The notes beneath the pieces are model-generated. The model saw nothing but the letters and a program-made list of their open reading frames with translations. It did no database searches and was not told where the DNA came from. A DNA stretch of 64,000 bases from Streptomyces olivaceoviridis (GTDB lineage: Bacteria; Actinomycetota; Actinomycetes; Streptomycetales; Streptomycetaceae), in NCBI RefSeq assembly GCF_014650115.1, contig NZ_BMUI01000034.1:1-64000 (forward strand). The letters run 5' to 3'. The translations under genes and the position numbers were made by a program. This document shows, in pieces, positions 1 to 8,863 of the stretch; the first letter of the stretch is position 1; each line of letters begins with the position of its first letter.

Positions 1-155
1 CATCACGCCCCTACCTCGTGACAACCCGTCACCACACCACAAGCAGTGGACCAGAACCAAAACTCGCGAACATCTCTCGACGGAATGATCACCAACTGCC
101 ACCGGAACTCATGCACAAGTGGTGCCGCCAAACGTGAGCGAAGCCAGGCGGCAGA

Positions 156-1184
156 TCAAGGTGCAGGCCAAGCCAACTTCACGTCCGCGACCAGCTCCGG
201 GTACAGGTCGCGGGCGCCTTTGCCCCGCTTCTCGTACACGGCCCGCAGCTCCTTCTCGGCATCCTCGACGCTGGTGTAGCGGTGCGGCCACCTCTCCCTG
301 GCTGCCCGGAGGGTATTGGCCTCCCTCGAACACGTCAGGCAGACCTTGACGCCTTCGATCGTGGTGACCACCTCCTCGTCGCGGACCAGACTGAAGACCT
401 TGCCCTCGAAGAAGTCCGTGGCCCCCAGATGGGTTTCCAGCAGGCACGCGTCCAGGAACGCCGTGCCAGCCTTCGAGCGCGGCTCGTACACCCCGTCCCG
501 TAAATGCCAGGGCGCGTCCTCCCGCCGCTTCAGGGCCACCCAGACGAACAGCTCGCCGTCATGCTCGTGCAGGACGTGCCAGTGCGGCTTGCGCCGGGCG
601 TCGTGGCAGCACTTCGGGTCCATCACGCGGCCCCAGGAACGGCCCACCACCTCAGAGTCGCTGTCGGCCAGCAACGAGCGCTGCGGCAACTGGCTGTAGA
701 TCGCCTTCGGCATCCGCTTGCCATTCACCGACAGGGTCTTGATCGTGACGGACGACTCCGCGATTCCCAGTTCCACAACCGGATCAACGCCGCAGTCCCC
801 ACCAGGAGGCGGGCCGCCGGGCCGGGTCGCCCATTCGGCCCAGGCCGGTGACTCAGCGCCGTGCATCGCCGGTGCGAGGAGGCTGGTCAGCTCCGAGATC
901 GCCTCATGCGACGACTTGAAGTGCCGGCGGACGTTCTCCGGCTTCTTGTGCCGCGACCTCGCCATCAGCATCAGCAGGGAGGCGCCCTGCTCGCCGAGGT
1001 GCGTCAGTGCGCCATGGCAGTACTCGTAAAGGTCCCAGCCCGTCCCCGGCCCACGCACGGCGGTGTGCTCATCGAGAAGGGCGCAGGCCCGACCGTAGGA
1101 GAGGCGGACCAGGCCGGTGTCCGGGCATACGTCGCGCGGGCTGAGGCTCTTCCCCGGGCCAGGGCGGCGGTGGGTGACGAACAC
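156..1184 (-). CDS. Hypothetical protein fused to a tyrosine-integrase C-terminal remnant
   Basis: This reads as a chimera. Residues about 1-110 resemble the C-terminal catalytic segment of Streptomyces phage/ICE tyrosine integrases ([31 protein letters not shown]). The catalytic box usually read as HxLRH is YEYCH here, so the conserved His and Arg are lost and the segment should be inactive. Residues about 135-342 are a different sequence that I do not recognise. It is rich in His, Trp and Cys, with [21 protein letters not shown] and a C-terminal CLTCS, which could bind a metal. A separate hypothetical gene starting near a GTG around position 790 is an alternative to a true fusion. An IS256 remnant lies 280 bp away, which fits a decayed integrative element. 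The reading frame is long and open, so some product is plausible, but the start is uncertain. Confidence 0.5.
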   Translation of the reverse strand: MFVTHRRPGPGKSLSPRDVCPDTGLVRLSYGRACALLDEHTAVRGPGTGWDLYEYCHGALTHLGEQGASLLMLMARSRHKKPENVRRHFKSSHEAISELTSLLAPAMHGAESPAWAEWATRPGGPPPGGDCGVDPVVELGIAESSVTIKTLSVNGKRMPKAIYSQLPQRSLLADSDSEVVGRSWGRVMDPKCCHDARRKPHWHVLHEHDGELFVWVALKRREDAPWHLRDGVYEPRSKAGTAFLDACLLETHLGATDFFEGKVFSLVRDEEVVTTIEGVKVCLTCSREANTLRAARERWPHRYTSVEDAEKELRAVYEKRGKGARDLYPELVADVKLAWPAP

Positions 1185-1464
1185 GGGGCCGCAGGGTACG
1201 GCCGCGCACCAGCCGGGGCAGGAGCCGGGCGGTGCCGGCGCCCCCGCCCCAGTAGACGGTCTCCAGCACGAAGTCCTCGCAAGAGGTCCACATCCGGGAA
1301 GCGTCAGCGCCGGACCCGAGCGCCGACCTCCAGCCGATCAGCGGCACTCATGGCCGCCCGAGGGCGCTGTACGCCGCTGTGAGCGCCTGGAAGACCCTTG
1401 ATCGCCGCTCGGAGTTGGTTGGCGCCTGAACGCCGCAAGCAGCCACACAGCGCCGGGAAGGAGC

Positions 1465-2154
1465 ATGTGCGTGTGCCGGCGACGGTCTCGGGTGCGGCTG
1501 GACGGCACCAAGGAGCTGATCGCGCTCGCGGAGGGGCTACGGGAGTCCACCGAGTCATGGGCCGACCTGCTGCGCGACTGCCGCCGCCGCGGCATGCGCG
1601 ACCCCGAACTCGTCGTCGGCGACGATGCGATGGGCCTGTGGAAGGCGCTGCGGGAGGTGTTCCCCGTAGCCCGTCACCAGCGGTGCTGGGTGCACAAGGC
1701 TCGAAATGTCACAAACGCCTTGCCGAAGTCCGCACAGCCGGGCACGACGAAGGCGATGCAGGAGATCTACAACGCCGAGGACCGCGCGCACGCCGAGAAG
1801 GCGATCGAGGCGTTCGCGAAGACCTACGGCGCGAAGTGGCCCAAGGCCGTCGCGAAGATCACCGGCGACCGGGAGGAACTGCTGGCGTTCTACGACTTCC
1901 CGGCCCAGCACTGGATCTACCCGCGAACCACGAACCCGATCGAGTCGACGTTCTCCACGGTCGAACTGCGGACCAAGGTCACCCGCGGAGCCGGCAGCCC
2001 AGCCGCGGCCCTGGCGATGGTGTTCAAGCTGGTCGAGTCAGCACAGGCCCGCTGGCGCGCAATCACCGGTGCCCCCCTCGTCGCCCTGGTCCGCTCGGGC
2101 GCCAGGTTCGAGAACGGCATCCTGGTCGAGCGCGAGGAGGCCGCCGCAGCCTGA
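1465..2154 (+). pseudogene. IS256-family (Mutator-type) transposase, 5'-truncated
   Basis: The 229 codons match the C-terminal half of an IS256-type DDE transposase. Recognisable segments are LDGTKELIALAEG near the start, DPELVVGDDAMGLWKALREV containing the second catalytic Asp, HQRCWVHKARNV, and TTNPIESTFSTVELRTKVTRG containing the catalytic Glu. Full-length family members have about 400-420 residues, so the N-terminal DNA-binding half and first catalytic Asp are missing. The first residues (MCVCRRRSRVR) do not look like a genuine start. I saw no flanking inverted repeat pair. The fragment marks an old insertion and deletion next to the integrase remnant, and it should not be able to transpose by itself. 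Confidence 0.8.
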
Positions 2155-2286
2155 CCGAGCTCAACTGCTTCACAGGTATCGACGATTACTCCGTTGTGTC
2201 CGTGGTCTCCTTCAGTAGCAGGTCCGTCCGGCGCCGACCGCTGAAGTCGGTAGAGGGAACCCGGTTGAGCGAAAGGACGCGGAGAC

Positions 2287-2955
2287 GTGGATGTGTATGA
2301 GGCTGTCGACAGTCGCCGGGCCGTGCGGGCGTTCAGCGATCAGCCGGTATCCACGGAGACACTCGAACGAGTGCTGACTGCGGCGACGCGGGCTCCGTCC
2401 AGTGGGAACCTCCAGCCGTGGCACGTATACGTTGTAACCGGCGAGCCCTTGGCCGAACTGAAGCGGCGCGCGACGGCCAGGGCGCTGGCAGGGGACGACC
2501 CCGGCGACGAGCGGGAGTACCCCATGTACCCGGCCGAACTGACATCGCCGTACCTGGACCGCTTCTCGGCCGCGGCCGCCCAGCGATACCAAGCCCTGGG
2601 GGTCGAGCGCGACGACCCCGACAGGCCCAGGAAGATCGCTACCTTGAACGTGGAGGCGTTCGGGGCGCCGGTCGTCCTGTTCTGCTACCTCGACCGGACG
2701 ATGGGGGCCGGACAGTGGGCTGACGCGGGGATGTACCTGCAGACGGTCATGCTGCTGCTGAGGGCGGAAGGGCTGCACAGTTGCCCCCAGGTGATGTGGA
2801 CCATGTACCGCAAGACCGTCAGCCAGGCGGTCGGAGCCGATGACAGGCTCGTGTTGTTCTGCGGGCTCTCGGTGGGGTTCGAGAAGGACGGCGTGCCACG
2901 CCTGCGTACCGGGCGGGCAGACCTGACCGAGATGGTGACCTTCATCGGAGTGTGA
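2287..2955 (+). CDS. Nitroreductase-family flavoprotein
   Basis: This 222-residue protein has the nitroreductase layout: N-terminal SRRAVRAFSDQPVS, then RAPSSGNLQPWHVYVV (the FMN-contacting SGN.QPW motif), a central ADAGMYLQTVMLLLRAEGL helix and a C-terminal GLSVGFEKDG segment. Family members are FMN enzymes that use NAD(P)H to reduce nitroaromatics, quinones or other electrophiles in the cytosol. Length is normal for the family. The GTG start is favoured because SRRAVRAF lies at the expected distance from the N-terminus and an AGGACGCGGAGA stretch precedes it. It stands alone between an IS256 remnant and gene debris, so its substrate cannot be inferred from context. Confidence 0.85.
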   Translation: MDVYEAVDSRRAVRAFSDQPVSTETLERVLTAATRAPSSGNLQPWHVYVVTGEPLAELKRRATARALAGDDPGDEREYPMYPAELTSPYLDRFSAAAAQRYQALGVERDDPDRPRKIATLNVEAFGAPVVLFCYLDRTMGAGQWADAGMYLQTVMLLLRAEGLHSCPQVMWTMYRKTVSQAVGADDRLVLFCGLSVGFEKDGVPRLRTGRADLTEMVTFIGV

Positions 2956-3032
2956 CCGCTGGACGGTCGAGGTCCAAGGACTCCACCAGCAGGTCGTCAC
3001 GAGGGGAACTGCCCCACTGATCCACAAGATTT

Positions 3033-3365
3033 GACAATTACTCCCCCCTGACCAACCGGGAGCCGAAGCTGTTCGACCGCTGGGAGTTCTTCGACCTGCA
3101 TGCCCTCGCCTGCGTCGGCCCCGTTTTCGCCCCGGCCGCCCAGGCGCTGGATGCCATGTGGCCTGGCGTCATCCCCCACTTGCCGCCCGTGGTCTCCCAC
3201 CCGGTCGCCGTCGACCGGCCGGCCGCGCAGGGTGAGCCGGGTGAGGCCGTCCGGCTGCGCCGGGCGATGACCCAGACGGTGATCGACGGCGGCTGGGCCC
3301 TGTCGGGACCCGTCCGCGACGCGCCGCGCACGGTGCCCCGCCATCGTTTCGCCCCGAAAGTGAAC
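3033..3365 (+). pseudogene. PCMT-type methyltransferase N-terminal fragment
   Basis: One plus-strand frame reads through a segment ending LRRAMTQTVIDGGWALSGPV then RDAPRTVPRHRFAPK. This resembles the opening of protein-L-isoaspartate-type methyltransferases (LRxxMxxxLxxxG...VxxAxxxVPRHxF), including those attached to peptide-natural-product systems. No methyltransferase core follows: the sequence passes directly into an unrelated fragment. No convincing start codon or ribosome-binding site is present. I treat it as a broken gene relic; the family call rests on one short motif. Confidence 0.35.
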
Positions 3366-3367
3366 TT

Positions 3368-3520
3368 GAGCGCCTTCGCGACGCCGAATTCGCCCGCCAG
3401 GAGATGGAACGCCGGTTCCTCGCTCACCTCTCCAGCCCGGACGCCACGCTCCTGATCCGCGCCCTGCACTCCCTCGTCGGTGCCCCGACGGGCGCTGGCC
3501 AGGCGTCTGACCCGGCATAA
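3368..3520 (+). pseudogene. Short C-terminal fragment, possibly of a MarR-type regulator
   Basis: A 50-codon open stretch with Streptomyces-like codon use ends in a TAA. It contains EFARQEMERRFLAHLSSPDA followed by LLIRALHSLVG, a pattern of a long helix and a shorter helix like the dimerisation C-terminus of MarR-family regulators. It is in a different frame from the PCMT-like fragment immediately upstream. It has no start of its own, so it is a gene tail left by rearrangement. The family assignment is weak. Confidence 0.25.
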
Positions 3521-3559
3521 CAGACGGTGACGTTAGCCCACGTCACAGCGTGATGACAT

Positions 3560-3745
3560 GTGAGCGTCGCTCAGCTCCAGGCCGGGGCGGGCGCAAAGGG
3601 CCCCCTCTCCTGGGACGTGAACGTCAACTCGACGGTTTGCCGGGCCCACCAGCATGCCGCCGCGGCGGCGAAATGGGAGGATCTCCAGAAGGAGCCGCCC
3701 GGTGGGGGCCTTCGTCGAGCCGGCCGACCACGGGCTCGCGGCTTG
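3560..3745 (+). pseudogene. IS5-type transposase internal fragment
   Basis: The translation includes [20 protein letters not shown] and LQKEPPGG, nearly identical to the segment of the intact IS5-type transposase at 17445-18320 that carries the first catalytic Asp. A further EPADHGL match appears after a frame change near 3715. Both ends of the transposase are absent, so this is a dead remnant of the same IS group seen at 17424 and 49834. Confidence 0.75.
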
Positions 3746-3754
3746 CAAGTGAGC

Positions 3755-4030
3755 GCGTCATGGTTGAACGCCTGCCTGAACTCGCCGGTGGCCTCGTCCT
3801 TCTCCACCCGGTGAGGACGAGTACGGGGTCGGCGTCCTTGCCGTGGCGGTGCGGCCGGGCCTGGCCGAGCTTGGCCTCAGTCAACGTCCAATCGACCAGC
3901 GACGGCAGCGTCTTGGCGGGCACGTCCAGGACGATGATCGGCCCACGGCCCGCCACGACGACCGGCGCGTTGAGGGCAGCTGAGGTCGGATGCAGTCCCG
4001 CCGGCGGTCGGTCAGCCGGGCGTGACAAGG
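3755..4030 (-). pseudogene. Unrecognised gene fragment
   Basis: On the minus strand a frame reads VVVAGRGPIIVLDVPAKTLP, then SLVDWTLTEAKLGQARPHRH and GKDADPVLVLTG. After a frame change near 3810 it continues EKDEATGEFRQAFNHDAL. The composition looks protein-like rather than a shadow, but I recognise no family, and there is no clear start or stop. It may be a fragment of a plasmid or conjugative-element gene. Confidence 0.25.
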
Positions 4031-4085
4031 CATCAGGATGAGACCCCAGAGGTGCAGCGCACCCGGCCCGGCAGCGCGGCCGGAC

Positions 4086-4637
4086 TCAGTCGACCTTCTT
4101 GATCACCCGGGCGGGCACTCCCGCGACAACAGTGCCGGCAGGGACATCACGAGTGACCACCGCACCGGCAGCGACCACCGCACCGGCACCGATGGTCACC
4201 CCCTGCGTGATCACGGCAGCCGTCCCGATCCAGACATCGTCCTCGATGACGATCGGGGCGAAGGAGAGGTACTCGCGGCGCTCGGCCAAGGGCAGTGGAT
4301 GGCCTCCGGTGATGAGGCTGACCTTCGGGGCGATCATGACGCCGTTCCCGATACGGATGCCTCCCCTGTCCATGAAGGTGCATCCCTGGTTGACGAAGAC
4401 GTTCTCCCCGAACGTCGTGTTCAGCCCGTGCTCGGTGAAGAACGGCGGGTAGATCACCACCGATTCCGGCAGCGGGCCACCGAACACAACGGAAAGTAGT
4501 TCCGTGCGGCCTTCGCTGTCGCTGAACGGAAGCATGTTCAGTCGAGACGTCGCATCGGTGACCTCCTCGATCCGCTCCGCGTGACGCGCGAACTCAGGCG
4601 TTCGGACATACATGACCTGCTCTGTGCGGGTAGACAT
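4086..4637 (-). CDS. Sugar/maltose O-acetyltransferase-like hexapeptide protein
   Basis: This 183-residue protein has the left-handed beta-helix hexapeptide pattern of the NodL/LacA/Maa acetyltransferases, which move acetyl from acetyl-CoA to a sugar hydroxyl in the cytosol. Visible features are INxGxxF-like [27 protein letters not shown] carrying the catalytic His (about residue 118), and the C-terminal coils [20 protein letters not shown] then [10 protein letters not shown]. The ATG at 4637 is chosen because a longer in-frame extension runs antisense through the LysR gene and is not credible. It is divergent from the LysR gene across 90 bp holding a perfect palindrome, so it is probably the regulator's target. 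Confidence 0.85.
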   Translation of the reverse strand: MSTRTEQVMYVRTPEFARHAERIEEVTDATSRLNMLPFSDSEGRTELLSVVFGGPLPESVVIYPPFFTEHGLNTTFGENVFVNQGCTFMDRGGIRIGNGVMIAPKVSLITGGHPLPLAERREYLSFAPIVIEDDVWIGTAAVITQGVTIGAGAVVAAGAVVTRDVPAGTVVAGVPARVIKKVD

Positions 4638-4694
4638 GCGCTGATCCCAACATCGCGCAGTACATTCGATCAAACAACCCGGAACCGCACTAGA

Positions 4695-4711
4695 CACAAC
4701 CGATGGTTGTG
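4695..4711. promoter_or_regulatory. Perfect 7-3-7 inverted repeat in the acetyltransferase/LysR intergenic gap
   Basis: CACAACC-GAT-GGTTGTG is a perfect dyad located 16 bp before the LysR GTG start, inside the 90-bp divergent promoter region. LysR regulators usually bind an inverted repeat in exactly this position and repress their own gene. The assignment is inferred from position and symmetry. Confidence 0.55.
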
Positions 4712-4727
4712 GAAGTAGGGTGATGAC

Positions 4728-5657
4728 GTGGATGTTGAAGCGCTGCGGACGTTCGTGGCCGTCGCCGAGACCGGCCAGTTCCAGGCTGCGGCCGACGAAC
4801 TGGGGATCAGCCAGCAGGCGGTCTCCAAGCGGATCGCGGCCCTGGAGAAGCACATCGAGGTCACGCTGCTGGTGCGGACCTCGCGAGGCTCCCGGCTGAG
4901 CCTGGACGGGCAGGTCTTCCTGCCGCACGCCAAGAAGGTCCTGGCGGCCATCGAGCAGGCCGAGCAATCCGTGCGCCCCGGAAGCCGTCCCTTGCGCGTC
5001 GATGTCCTCAATCGGCGCATCTCCCCGGCCCAGGCTGTCTACCGGTTCTACCGCTCCCGCCCCGAGACGGACCTGGACGCGGTCACGCTGAGCAAGGAGA
5101 ACGCCGCCCAGGCCGCCCAGGCGGTGCTCGAAGGGACCATCGACGCGTCCTTCCGCGCCCTGCCGGCAGACCAGGTCCCGGCCGGGATCAGCACCGAACG
5201 ACTCCTGGACGCACCCCTGGAACTCCTGGCCGGCCCCAACCACCCACTGTCCGACGCGCCCTGGGTCAGACCTGCGGACCTGGCCGGCCACCGCATCTGG
5301 ATCCCCGGGATCAGACCAGGCACGGAGTGGGCGGCGTTCTACCAGGCGCTGTCCGAGGCCTTCGGCCTGAGCGTCGACGCGCTCGGCCCCCACTTCGGTG
5401 ACGAGGCCCTGATGGACGCGCTGGCCGACTCGGCCTCGCTGGCCACCCTCGTCGGCAGCGGGGACCGGTACCTGTGGCCCCAGACCCACGACCTACGGCG
5501 CATCCCGCTGCACGACCCGACCCCGGTCTACCCACACGTGCTGCTGTTCCGCAGCGGAGACCGGCACCCCGTGCTGACCGCGCTACGCGACCATCTGCGC
5601 ACCACAGGCCCGCGAGCCGCGCACGACGTGTGGGCACCGGACTGGGTAGACCGCTGA
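4728..5657 (+). CDS. LysR-family transcriptional regulator
   Basis: The 309-residue protein opens with the LysR winged-helix domain: [20 protein letters not shown], then [20 protein letters not shown] and [15 protein letters not shown] (residues 2-65). The rest is a type-2 periplasmic-binding-like effector domain (about 90-295), including [14 protein letters not shown] and [11 protein letters not shown]. The GTG at 4728 places the helix-turn-helix at the usual N-terminal distance. Divergent orientation to the acetyltransferase gene and the palindrome just upstream suggest it controls that gene and itself. The effector is unknown. Confidence 0.9.
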   Translation: MDVEALRTFVAVAETGQFQAAADELGISQQAVSKRIAALEKHIEVTLLVRTSRGSRLSLDGQVFLPHAKKVLAAIEQAEQSVRPGSRPLRVDVLNRRISPAQAVYRFYRSRPETDLDAVTLSKENAAQAAQAVLEGTIDASFRALPADQVPAGISTERLLDAPLELLAGPNHPLSDAPWVRPADLAGHRIWIPGIRPGTEWAAFYQALSEAFGLSVDALGPHFGDEALMDALADSASLATLVGSGDRYLWPQTHDLRRIPLHDPTPVYPHVLLFRSGDRHPVLTALRDHLRTTGPRAAHDVWAPDWVDR

Positions 5658-5709
5658 CCAGGCGACCGAATCAACAGGGACGCACTCTTATCGAGCATCT
5701 GATCAGTGT

Positions 5710-5985
5710 TTACGCCGATGCGGGCGGGATGTCTGTTTCGATTCGCCAGGTTGGTGCGGATTCTCCAGTCAGCTCGCGGGACAATGTGTTAGCCATCGCC
5801 CAGTGGATCATTGTCCGGGATCTCTGCGGGAGGGCTTCGTAGTCCCGCGCCAGGCGACGGTGTTGCATCAGCCAGCCGAAGGTCCGCCCGATCACCCACC
5901 GTTTCGGCAGCGGCTCGAACCCCTTCGCCCGTGGCCGCTGCACCACCTCGACATCGATGCCCGGTCGGGCGATCCTGGTATTGCG
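5710..5985 (-). pseudogene. IS5-family transposase C-terminal fragment (second IS5 type)
   Basis: The minus-strand translation GIDVEVVQRPRAKGFEPLPK, then RWVIGRTFGWLMQHRRLARD and YEALPQRSRTMIHWAM, is the conserved C-terminal end of an IS5-type transposase, including the ERTFGW-like catalytic Glu region (here GRTFGW). The N-terminal two thirds are missing. The N-terminal part of a similar element is seen at 55412-55975, but the two pieces lie 50 kb apart and need not be related. Confidence 0.7.
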
Positions 5986-6092
5986 GCGGCACGGAGTGCA
6001 CCATTCATGAAGAGGGCGAACAGCAGGAACACACACGGGCACGCACGCCGGGGCGAACGCCTCCTGAGAGCGCCGCAGGACCGCTGGACGGA

Positions 6093-7367
6093 TCAGGCGC
6101 TGCGCAGTTCGATCACCGTGATGTCCGGTGGGGCTCCGACCCGGATCGGCGGGAGCGAGGCTCCGACTCCGCGTGAGACGTAGAGCTGGGTGGTGCCGAA
6201 GGTGGCCAGGCCCGCCGTGACCGGCTGGGTCAGGGGGACGAGCAGGTTTCCGGGGAAGAAGCCTCCGCCGTGGGTGTGCCCGGAGAGCTGGAGATCCACG
6301 CCGTGCCGGGCCGCCTCGTACACCTGGACGGGCTGGTGGGCGAGGAGGATGGTCGGGTGTGAGCGATCCCGGTCGGCGAGGGCTTTGCCGTAGTCCGGGG
6401 CGTCGTGGGCTCGTTCGCCTTCGATGTCGGTGACGCCGGCGAGGTCGAGGGCTCCGCCGCGGTGGGTGATCAGGGTGCGGGTGTTGCGCAGGGTCCTGAC
6501 ACCGAAGCCGGTGAGGGTGTCGATCCAGGCGTCGGCGTCGTAGCGGTAGTCATGGTTGCCGGTGACGAAGAACGTGCCGTGTGTGGAGCGCAGGCGTGCC
6601 AGTGGCTCCGCATGGCCGGCGAGGTCCTCGGCGCTGCCGTCGGAGAGATCTCCCACGATCGCGACGAGGTCGGGAGAGGTGCTGTTGATCAATCGGACGT
6701 TGCGGGTGGTGTGGGCGCGGCCGAAGAAGGGGCCCAGGTGGAGGTCGCCGGCCATGGTGATGCGCATGCCGTCGAGGGACGGGTGGAGTCGGCGCAGGGT
6801 GATGGGCACGGTTTTGATGTCGGGTGGTCCCAGGCCGCGGTGGAAGCCGTAGCCGGTCGTGGCGGTGGCGGTCGCCGCGGCCAGCAGGGCGACCGAGCGG
6901 GCGAGCACGAGGCGCCGATCGGCCATCGTCGGTGCGTCGGGGGGTGCGACGGCCTCGGCGGGTTCCGCCTGGTGCGTCGCCGGGCCGGGCCGGGGCCGGT
7001 GCGTGTCCGCGGCTCGCGGTGCGGGCGCGGCGGCGGGCGCGTGGGTGGACCGGGTTGACGAACGTGCTGCCAGGCGCATCGGAACTTCGAGGACGGCGAG
7101 GACGAGAAGGAGGTAGACGGCACAGGCGACCCAGGTGAACACCGGCCGGACGAACCAGGCGATACGGGTGGGGTCGGCGTACTGGGCGGCCAGGACACCG
7201 GCGGGGACCAGCACGGTCAGCGCCACCGCGGTGAGCCGCCCGCAGCGGCGCAGCCGTGGTGAGGCCGTGGTGTTCTTGACGAGCCGCACGTAGAGGTAGC
7301 GGTGCGCGACGGCCGCGACCACGATGCTCGTGCCGGCGACGGCGGCTTCCTGCGGGAGGCCGCTCAT
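6093..7367 (-). CDS. Membrane-anchored metallophosphoesterase
   Basis: This 424-residue protein has two parts. Residues 1-180 contain several hydrophobic segments (GTSIVVAAVAHRYLYV, LTAVALTVLVPAGVLAA, WVACAVYLLLVLAVLE, LARSVALLAAATATAT) separated by a Pro/Ala-rich linker. Residues about 195-424 hold a calcineurin-like phosphoesterase domain with the dinuclear metal motifs in order: GDLHLG, GDLSDG, GNHDY, LLAHQP and GHTHGG. The GHTHGG and GNHD motifs are complete, so activity is expected; substrates in the family range from nucleotides to lipids such as UDP-diacylglucosamine. Domain order matches the membrane-bound YkuE/YaeI-like group, with the catalytic domain probably outside the cell. It is monocistronic and separated from the P450 operon by a strong hairpin. 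Confidence 0.88.
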   Translation of the reverse strand: MSGLPQEAAVAGTSIVVAAVAHRYLYVRLVKNTTASPRLRRCGRLTAVALTVLVPAGVLAAQYADPTRIAWFVRPVFTWVACAVYLLLVLAVLEVPMRLAARSSTRSTHAPAAAPAPRAADTHRPRPGPATHQAEPAEAVAPPDAPTMADRRLVLARSVALLAAATATATTGYGFHRGLGPPDIKTVPITLRRLHPSLDGMRITMAGDLHLGPFFGRAHTTRNVRLINSTSPDLVAIVGDLSDGSAEDLAGHAEPLARLRSTHGTFFVTGNHDYRYDADAWIDTLTGFGVRTLRNTRTLITHRGGALDLAGVTDIEGERAHDAPDYGKALADRDRSHPTILLAHQPVQVYEAARHGVDLQLSGHTHGGGFFPGNLLVPLTQPVTAGLATFGTTQLYVSRGVGASLPPIRVGAPPDITVIELRSA

Positions 7368-7551
7368 ATCGCTGTCGCGGGAGTGCGGGCCGCGGCGCGG
7401 GCGCCTGGGCGGCGGGTGGGGCGGGGGTACCTGGGCATGGGGACGCGGTTGCTCCGAGAGGGGGCGTGGGTTGGCACGAACATGGGTGCACCTGCGCAGG
7501 TGTCCGCGGGGGCGGGACGGACCCCGCCTGGGCCCGTCTCCCGTCCGGTAC

Positions 7552-7591
7552 CCGCACCCGTTCGATGAAGTGACTCGTCGAACGGGTGCGG
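7552..7591. terminator. Strong stem-loop terminator after the P450 operon
   Basis: A perfect 14-bp stem (CCGCACCCGTTCGA and its complement) encloses a 12-nt loop, 34 bp beyond the P450 stop codon. It is GC-rich with no long T-run, as is common for Streptomyces terminators, and it separates the P450 operon from the metallophosphoesterase promoter. Confidence 0.75.
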
Positions 7592-7625
7592 ATTGGTCAG
7601 ACCGCGGACGTACCGGCGAGTGGAT

Positions 7626-8852
7626 TCACCAGGTGACGGGCAGCCGGGTGACGCCGTAGACGGACATCTGCTGCCGGAAGGAGACCTCCTCGAAGGGGAC
7701 GGCGAGGGCCAGGGAGGGCAGGCGGCGCAGCAGCGAGGGGATGGCCACCTGCAGTTCCGTCCGGGCGAGGTTCTGCCCCAGGCACTGGTGGACCCCGAAG
7801 CCGAAGGCCAGGTGGGCGCGGGCGTTGTGGGTGATGTCGAGGGCGTTCGGCCGGTCGGGCAGGAGCGCGGTGTCGCGGTTGCCCGCCGGGAGACTGATGA
7901 TGAGGCCGTCGCCGGCCCGGATCTGTTCTCCCGCGAGCGTGAAGTCGTCGACGGCGACCCGGACGACGACGTTCTCGACGACCGACAGGTAGCGCAGCAG
8001 TTCTTCGATGGCCCGGGCTATGACGGCCGGGTCCTCGGTGTCGCGCAGGAGGGCGAGTTGCTCGGGGTGGCGCAGCAGGGCGAGCGTGCCCAGGGCGATG
8101 GTGTTGGCGGTTGTCTCGTGCCCGGCGATCAGCATGAGCAGGGCCATGGAGACCAGTTGCTGCCGGGTCAGCTCGCCGGTTTCGACCCGCTCGGCGAGCA
8201 GGCGGCTGAGCAGGTCGTCACCCGGCTCGGCGGCTTTGCTCTCGACCAGCGTGTAGAGGTAGGTGCCGAACGCCTGGCTGGTGGCGCGTACTTCCTCCGC
8301 GGGCAGCGACATGTCCAGCAGCTTGTTGCTGCAGGACTGGAAGAAGGGGTGGTCGTCGTAGGGGACGCCGAGCAGTACGGCGATCACCCGGGAGGGTACG
8401 GGCAGGGCGAAGTCGGTCAGGAGATCCGCCGGCGGCCCCTTCCGGACCATCTCGTCGAGGGCTTCGTCGACGAGTCGCTGCACCTGGGGGCGCAGGGCAG
8501 CGGCCTGTTTGGCGGTGAAGTCCGCGGTGAGCATGCGGCGTTGGCGGGCGTGCTCGGGATCGTCCAGGCGGACGAAGGGGGGCTCCTGGTCCGTCCTGTC
8601 CTCGCCGGCGGGCGAGAGGCGGGGCATACCGGGGTTGCGGGCATCGGCGCTGACGCGCGGGTCGCTCAGGACGGCACGGATGTCCTCGTAGCGGGTCACC
8701 ACCCAGGCGGTGGAGCCGTTCCACAGCGTGGCGCGCTGGAGCCCGTCGCGCCGCCGCCAGTCCTGGTAGTCCTGCGGCGGGTCGAACGGGCACTCGGACG
8801 GCCGCGCCTGAGGAAAGCGGGGCGGGAGACACGCGTGGTCGTGGGGGGTCAT
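7626..8852 (-). CDS. Cytochrome P450 (CYP105-like)
   Basis: This 408-residue soluble P450 has the oxygen-activation helix motif AGHETTANT (about residue 243), the EELLRYLSV ExxR motif, and the heme loop FGFGVHQCLGQNLAR with the thiolate Cys near residue 357. The sequence around the heme loop and the overall length fit the actinobacterial CYP105 type, which oxidises xenobiotics or natural products. The ATG at 8852 is favoured over one 15 bp upstream because GGAGGA lies directly before it. It is the last gene of a ferredoxin-reductase-P450 operon, so its electron-transfer partners are encoded with it. The substrate is unknown. Confidence 0.93.
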   Translation of the reverse strand: MTPHDHACLPPRFPQARPSECPFDPPQDYQDWRRRDGLQRATLWNGSTAWVVTRYEDIRAVLSDPRVSADARNPGMPRLSPAGEDRTDQEPPFVRLDDPEHARQRRMLTADFTAKQAAALRPQVQRLVDEALDEMVRKGPPADLLTDFALPVPSRVIAVLLGVPYDDHPFFQSCSNKLLDMSLPAEEVRATSQAFGTYLYTLVESKAAEPGDDLLSRLLAERVETGELTRQQLVSMALLMLIAGHETTANTIALGTLALLRHPEQLALLRDTEDPAVIARAIEELLRYLSVVENVVVRVAVDDFTLAGEQIRAGDGLIISLPAGNRDTALLPDRPNALDITHNARAHLAFGFGVHQCLGQNLARTELQVAIPSLLRRLPSLALAVPFEEVSFRQQMSVYGVTRLPVTW

Positions 8853-8863
8853 GGATCCTCCGT

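Noticed and set aside
4638-5489. In-frame upstream extension of the acetyltransferase (467 codons in all)
   Set aside because: The extra 284 codons run antisense through the LysR gene and have no family resemblance; the acetyltransferase fold starts at the ATG at 4637.
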